Positions 60,505 through 64,000 of a stretch of 64,000 nt of DNA are shown in pieces. The stretch comes from Planctomycetota bacterium (GTDB taxonomy: Bacteria > Planctomycetota > UBA8742 > UBA2392). The notes under the pieces are model-generated. The model saw only the letters and a list, made by a program, of their open reading frames with translations. It did not search any database and was not told the origin of the DNA. The stretch spans positions 136,872 to 200,871 of the forward strand of contig JACKIE010000006.1 in the NCBI GenBank assembly GCA_020638635.1, read 5' to 3'. A program made the translations under genes and the position numbers. The number at the start of each line of letters is the position of its first letter. The stretch's first letter is position 1.

Positions 60505-63447
60505 CTACTTCTTCCTGACCAGGCCGCTGTCGTACACGAACCTGACGCTTTCAACCTCGATAGTCGCTTTCACGCCGGTCAGCGCGCGGGTGAAGAATCC
60601 GCAGTGCACCGCCGTGACGCTGGAGTGGAAGTCCACGCGCACAAGTTCGGCAGAGTGCAGCTTGTCGTCTTCGCTGCCGTTGACCGGCAGCTTGATCTCC
60701 CAGCCGTTGACGATGGCGATGTAATCGACATCGCTCATGTCCCTGCTGTACTGACGGCGCAGCCCAAGACTTAGCTTGTCGTCGGGACCCAGGGGCCGAC
60801 CGCCGTATTCGGTGATGTCCAGCAGGCCGTACTCGAGACGCTTTTCGGTGCTGGCGCCATCCTTTACGTCATACTTGCGGGTTTCCCAGAAGACCCGCCC
60901 CTGGGAATCAACGCCGAGGAAGATGCTGACTTTCGGGTCGGCCTCGGTGCCTTTGCCCGCCGAGGACTTGTTGACCTTGGTCATGTAGATCCCGAAGTCG
61001 AGGGGCGCGTCGCCAAGCCGCGGAAGCTCGGCTTCGAAGGTGGTGAGCGACGCGTGCGGCTTCTCGACCTCGAAGCGGCTGATGACGCCGGAGTCTTTCT
61101 GGTTCACGGCGAGCTTCAGCTTGCCTCCGCGGATCATCGTGCCCTCGACGAATCCCTGGTCGGGCTTGAGGCGCAGAGGAATGATCCAGTTGCCGTAGAA
61201 ATTGGGCGTGCTGTCTGTGGCGAAATCGTCGATCTCGAAAAACTGGCGCTGGTTCTGTTCGATGCGCTGGACCCATTCTGTCGCGTAGCCGAACGCCGCC
61301 GAAGCCTCGTACTCCTTGCGCATGGTCGGGTCGGGGATAAACCTCTGGTCGCGCGCGTGTTCAATGTGCCGGCGGAAAACAGCCAGCGCGCCCTGGTGGT
61401 CCCCCATCGCATACAGCGCGTAGGCATTCACGTTGTAGCACGCAAGACTGGGCAACTGCGCCTGTTCACGCTCCGTGAGTTTTCGGGGGTGCTCCACTTC
61501 CGAATACCGCTGCAGCTCGTCCATCAGCTCACCCGACAGGTCGCGCGCCTTTGACAGATAGGCCTTTCGCACGCCCTCGGCGTCGCCGCGGTCGGCCACC
61601 GTCAGCGGCGCGACCTCCGAAAGCTGAAGCATCAGAGTCGCCAACGCCAGCTTTGCGGCCGGCTGGCGACCATTGATGGCGAGCGCCGAGGTGAAGAAAG
61701 CAGCTGCTTCCTTCATGGGCGGCACCATCTCGCCGGCGTAGTCAACCGCTTCACCGGCTGCCATGCGCAGAAGCAGCGCGCTGCGCACACGCTCGACTTC
61801 GCCGAGCCCGATTTCGCCCAGCAGGGCATGGGCGGGGTAGAAGTCGGGCGCGTACTTGAGGCAGCGGCCCAGGTGATCCTTGGCCACGCTGAGCACGCCT
61901 GCCTTCAAGTTCAGGTCGGCCATGGCGAAGTTCAGGAGTATGTGGCGCGGATCCACGTCAAGCCCGGCCTGGAAAGCTGCCAGCGCCTCGGGGAACAGGC
62001 CCAGCCGCTGGTACAGGCGGCCTTCGGCGTAGTGTGGCTCAGCGCTCAGGGGATCGAGAGCCTTGGCGGCTTCAAGGAAGCGCAGGGCTTCCGCGCTGGG
62101 TTTGCGGTCCCCCTTGTCGGGACGCGGCGAAAAGAACTGGGTGTCGGTCTGGGCGTACAGCACCATGGCGGTTGCCATGAGCGGATCGAGCGGAAAGTCG
62201 CCCGCGCCCGGGTTGGCGTACTGCATCGCCCGCTGCCAGAAGCTCAGGTTCTTGAGCACGTCGCGGATCTTCTGCTGGTCGCTCTTGTCGCCGTCGCGGC
62301 GCGGCTCGCCGCGCTGCAGCAGCATGGCGCAGAACAGCACCTGGGCTGCGTCGTAGCTGGGATTGCCCGAAGCGATCCTGCCGATCGCGTCGTTCGCAGC
62401 CGCGTAATTGAGCTGCTTGAACTCGAGCTCGGCCAGCGTCAGCCAGGCACGCCCGAGTTCCTGCTCAGCGCTGGTCTCCAGGACCAGCGAACCGTCCGCC
62501 GCCTGCAGGGCGGTGACCAGGGCATTGAGCTCATTGCGGGCCGGCTCGTACTCTCCGCTTTCGAGGCGGCAGCGCGCCAGCAGGTACAGGGCCTCGCTGT
62601 GGTTGCGGGCCATCTCGAGGTAGGGAATCGCCTCGCCGTGCAGGTTCAGGCGGTTCACGAAGATGCGACCGACGGTGAGCGCGAACACCTCGCGGTCCGG
62701 GCTCTCCACACCGGCGCGCAGGGCGTCGAGATACGTGCTGAGTTCGGCATCCAGGTTGTTGCGCTCGTGGTGGAAATTCGCCAGCTCGGTGTAGATGCCC
62801 GCCAGCTTGGGGTTGCTGTTTCGAACCCACACGAACTGGGACTGGTAGAAGCGCGCAAACTCATTGCGTTCTTCCTGCGTGAAACCCTCGTCGCTGTTCT
62901 CGACGTTCTTGATGATGTCGCGGTGGGCTTCCTCCCACTGCTTGACCGCGGTTTGTCGCGCCTCGCCTTCCTGGCGGGTCACGAACGCCTCGTAGACATC
63001 CACCCAGGTCTGCGGATAGCCCTTCACTTCGACGCTGCCGGCGGGCACCCAGAAGATGTGTTTGCGCTCGTCCACGAGGTTTACCACGCCCTCGGCGCGC
63101 GGCTGCCGCGGGTTGATGGCATAGAAGTAGAACTTCGCGCCTTCCACGGGGTCGCTGCCGTTGCGCAGCAGTTTGGCCGCGGCAGCGCGCCATAGCCGGG
63201 TGTTGTAGCGCTTCGGCAACCCGGTGCGCTCCCAGCGCTCGACGTCGGTCTTGAAGTCGCCTTCGCTAGCGCCGGGCAGGGTGAAGCCGCCTTTATTGGT
63301 GATACGGATGGGACGGACTTCCCAGTCCCGGGCGGCGCCGTCCACACGCACCACCAGGTAACGCCGTGGTTTTTCATCGATCGATATCTGCGCCAGCAGC
63401 GCCGAGGGCGCCAGCAGCAGAATCAGCATGGCAAGCAAACATCGCAT
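60505..63447 (-). CDS. large secreted TPR protein
   Basis: A 980-residue exported protein with signal peptide MRCLLAMLILLLAPSALLAQ. Residues ~200-700 hold TPR-like repeats (for example EALRFLEAAKALDPLSAEPHYAEGRLYQRLGLFPEALAAFQAGLDVDP, split over two units). The last ~220 residues look beta-rich, with a lectin/laminin-G-like pattern (FEAELPRLGDAPLDFGIYM). Its start overlaps the previous stop by one base (TGATG), and gspG follows after 2 bases. This operon context suggests a role in pilus or secretion assembly, but no specific family is recognised. Confidence 0.78.
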   Translation of the reverse strand: MRCLLAMLILLLAPSALLAQISIDEKPRRYLVVRVDGAARDWEVRPIRITNKGGFTLPGASEGDFKTDVERWERTGLPKRYNTRLWRAAAAKLLRNGSDPVEGAKFYFYAINPRQPRAEGVVNLVDERKHIFWVPAGSVEVKGYPQTWVDVYEAFVTRQEGEARQTAVKQWEEAHRDIIKNVENSDEGFTQEERNEFARFYQSQFVWVRNSNPKLAGIYTELANFHHERNNLDAELSTYLDALRAGVESPDREVFALTVGRIFVNRLNLHGEAIPYLEMARNHSEALYLLARCRLESGEYEPARNELNALVTALQAADGSLVLETSAEQELGRAWLTLAELEFKQLNYAAANDAIGRIASGNPSYDAAQVLFCAMLLQRGEPRRDGDKSDQQKIRDVLKNLSFWQRAMQYANPGAGDFPLDPLMATAMVLYAQTDTQFFSPRPDKGDRKPSAEALRFLEAAKALDPLSAEPHYAEGRLYQRLGLFPEALAAFQAGLDVDPRHILLNFAMADLNLKAGVLSVAKDHLGRCLKYAPDFYPAHALLGEIGLGEVERVRSALLLRMAAGEAVDYAGEMVPPMKEAAAFFTSALAINGRQPAAKLALATLMLQLSEVAPLTVADRGDAEGVRKAYLSKARDLSGELMDELQRYSEVEHPRKLTEREQAQLPSLACYNVNAYALYAMGDHQGALAVFRRHIEHARDQRFIPDPTMRKEYEASAAFGYATEWVQRIEQNQRQFFEIDDFATDSTPNFYGNWIIPLRLKPDQGFVEGTMIRGGKLKLAVNQKDSGVISRFEVEKPHASLTTFEAELPRLGDAPLDFGIYMTKVNKSSAGKGTEADPKVSIFLGVDSQGRVFWETRKYDVKDGASTEKRLEYGLLDITEYGGRPLGPDDKLSLGLRRQYSRDMSDVDYIAIVNGWEIKLPVNGSEDDKLHSAELVRVDFHSSVTAVHCGFFTRALTGVKATIEVESVRFVYDSGLVRKK

Positions 63448-63938
63448 CAGTCGAATTCCGAACTGGTTTCGCGGGTCAATGAGACGGGGCGTTCGTCGCG
63501 AGGCACGTATGCCTGCGCCTGCGAAAGACCGGGCCGGAGCCCCGCCGGCATGTCGTAGTCGGGCAGCGAGCTGAAGCCCGGGAGACTCAGCTGCACGGGA
63601 GGCAGGCTCTCGTAGGTCTCCTGCGAAAGGCTCCAGCCCGTGGGCTTGTTCGCCTTGAAGTCGTCCTCCGCCTCATAGAACGGGCGCTCGATCCGCAAGC
63701 TGTCAAGCTGCACGGGCGTCCACTCGGGGGGCTTCTCAAGCTTGGTAATCACCTTCTCAGCCTGGGCCTGGTCGATGCCCGCGGCCGAGATTGCGGCCTT
63801 TCGTTGCTCGGCGTCTATGTCCACGATGCTGCCGCCGATGGGACGGGCCTTCAGCACGATCAGCAGCGTGGCCAGCACGACGACGCCGAAGAGGATCTTC
63901 TCTTTCCACTCGGACAGCCTGTTGAGCACCTGGTCCAT
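63447..63938 (-). CDS. single-pass membrane protein of unknown function
   Basis: A 163-residue protein with one transmembrane helix (about 15-31, ILFGVVVLATLLIVLKA) and a proline-rich exported part (PPVQLSLPGFSSLPDYDMPAG). The topology recalls small secretion-assembly proteins. GGAAGGAAAC lies before ATG 63938. Its stop overlaps the start of the TPR gene, so translation is probably coupled. No family recognised. Confidence 0.7.
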   Translation of the reverse strand: MDQVLNRLSEWKEKILFGVVVLATLLIVLKARPIGGSIVDIDAEQRKAAISAAGIDQAQAEKVITKLEKPPEWTPVQLDSLRIERPFYEAEDDFKANKPTGWSLSQETYESLPPVQLSLPGFSSLPDYDMPAGLRPGLSQAQAYVPRDERPVSLTRETSSEFD

Positions 63939-63954
63939 GGCGTTTCCTTCCGTG

Positions 63955-64000
63955 CTAGCGGAACTTGCGGGGCTGGCCCGCGGTGGTCTGCTGCACGGTC
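63955..64000 (-). CDS. C-terminal end of an upstream gene
   Basis: A minus-strand frame entering from the right edge ends in TVQQTTAGQPRKFR with TAG at 63955-63957. It stops 16 bases before the next gene and leaves room for that gene's ribosome site, which supports a real upstream operon member. Too little is visible to name it. Confidence 0.4.
   Translation of the reverse strand, partial: TVQQTTAGQPRKFR

Overview
The window is 64 kb of GC-rich bacterial chromosome with tightly packed genes on both strands. The gene content fits a Gram-negative bacterium of the Planctomycetota or a near relative: several large secreted proteins with a squalene-cyclase-like fold, PDZ and TPR proteins, pseudopilin and LptB genes, and class III cyclases fused to sensor or TPR modules. 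The 16S gene resembles Planctomycetota at its 5' end, but it keeps an intact EUB338-I site, which many members of that phylum lack. The placement is therefore an inference.

Layout. 1-6.2 kb: the end of pyrG, a SUKH-like gene, a REP-associated Y1 transposase between paired REP palindromes, a YjbR protein, a GspC-like PDZ protein, an anchored protein of unknown function, and three oxidoreductase-type genes (SDR, pirin, FMN reductase). 6.4-12.6 kb: one complete rRNA operon on the minus strand (16S, tRNA-Ile, tRNA-Ala, 23S, 5S), with a recognisable promoter, two boxA sites and complementary processing arms around 16S and 23S. 12.8-24.6 kb: apt, a fused aldolase/dehydrogenase, an M3 peptidase, an EamA transporter, a secreted protein, a YhaM-like nuclease and a CHASE2 adenylate cyclase. 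24.7-30.1 kb: two SH3-like paralogues around an M48 lipoprotein protease, then two TPR proteins. 30.1-37.1 kb: radA with two small membrane proteins, an IS200-type element with three-hairpin ends, a 9-bp minisatellite, ribD, a BshC-like gene and a small acidic protein.

37.8-53.2 kb is the most unusual region. Five exported proteins with QW-type squalene-cyclase/prenyltransferase repeats lie on the plus strand. Three are about 850-residue paralogues, one has four PDZ domains between two barrel halves, and one is a lipoprotein. Between or beside them are a TetR regulator, divergent from an isoprenylcysteine-methyltransferase-type membrane protein, and an orphan HlyD-type adaptor. None shows a convincing catalytic DxDD motif, so these look like envelope proteins with a reused terpenoid-cyclase fold rather than proven terpene cyclases.

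53.2-64 kb: a DapA-family lyase, a cyclase-TM-TPR receptor, an FHA protein, yebC, lptB, an RNase HII-like protein, and a minus-strand operon ending in the pseudopilin gspG behind a large secreted TPR protein. Intergenic DNA is rich in short mobile palindromes. These include hairpins whose first bases form the TAG stop codon of the neighbouring gene, and a 39-bp repeat present three times.
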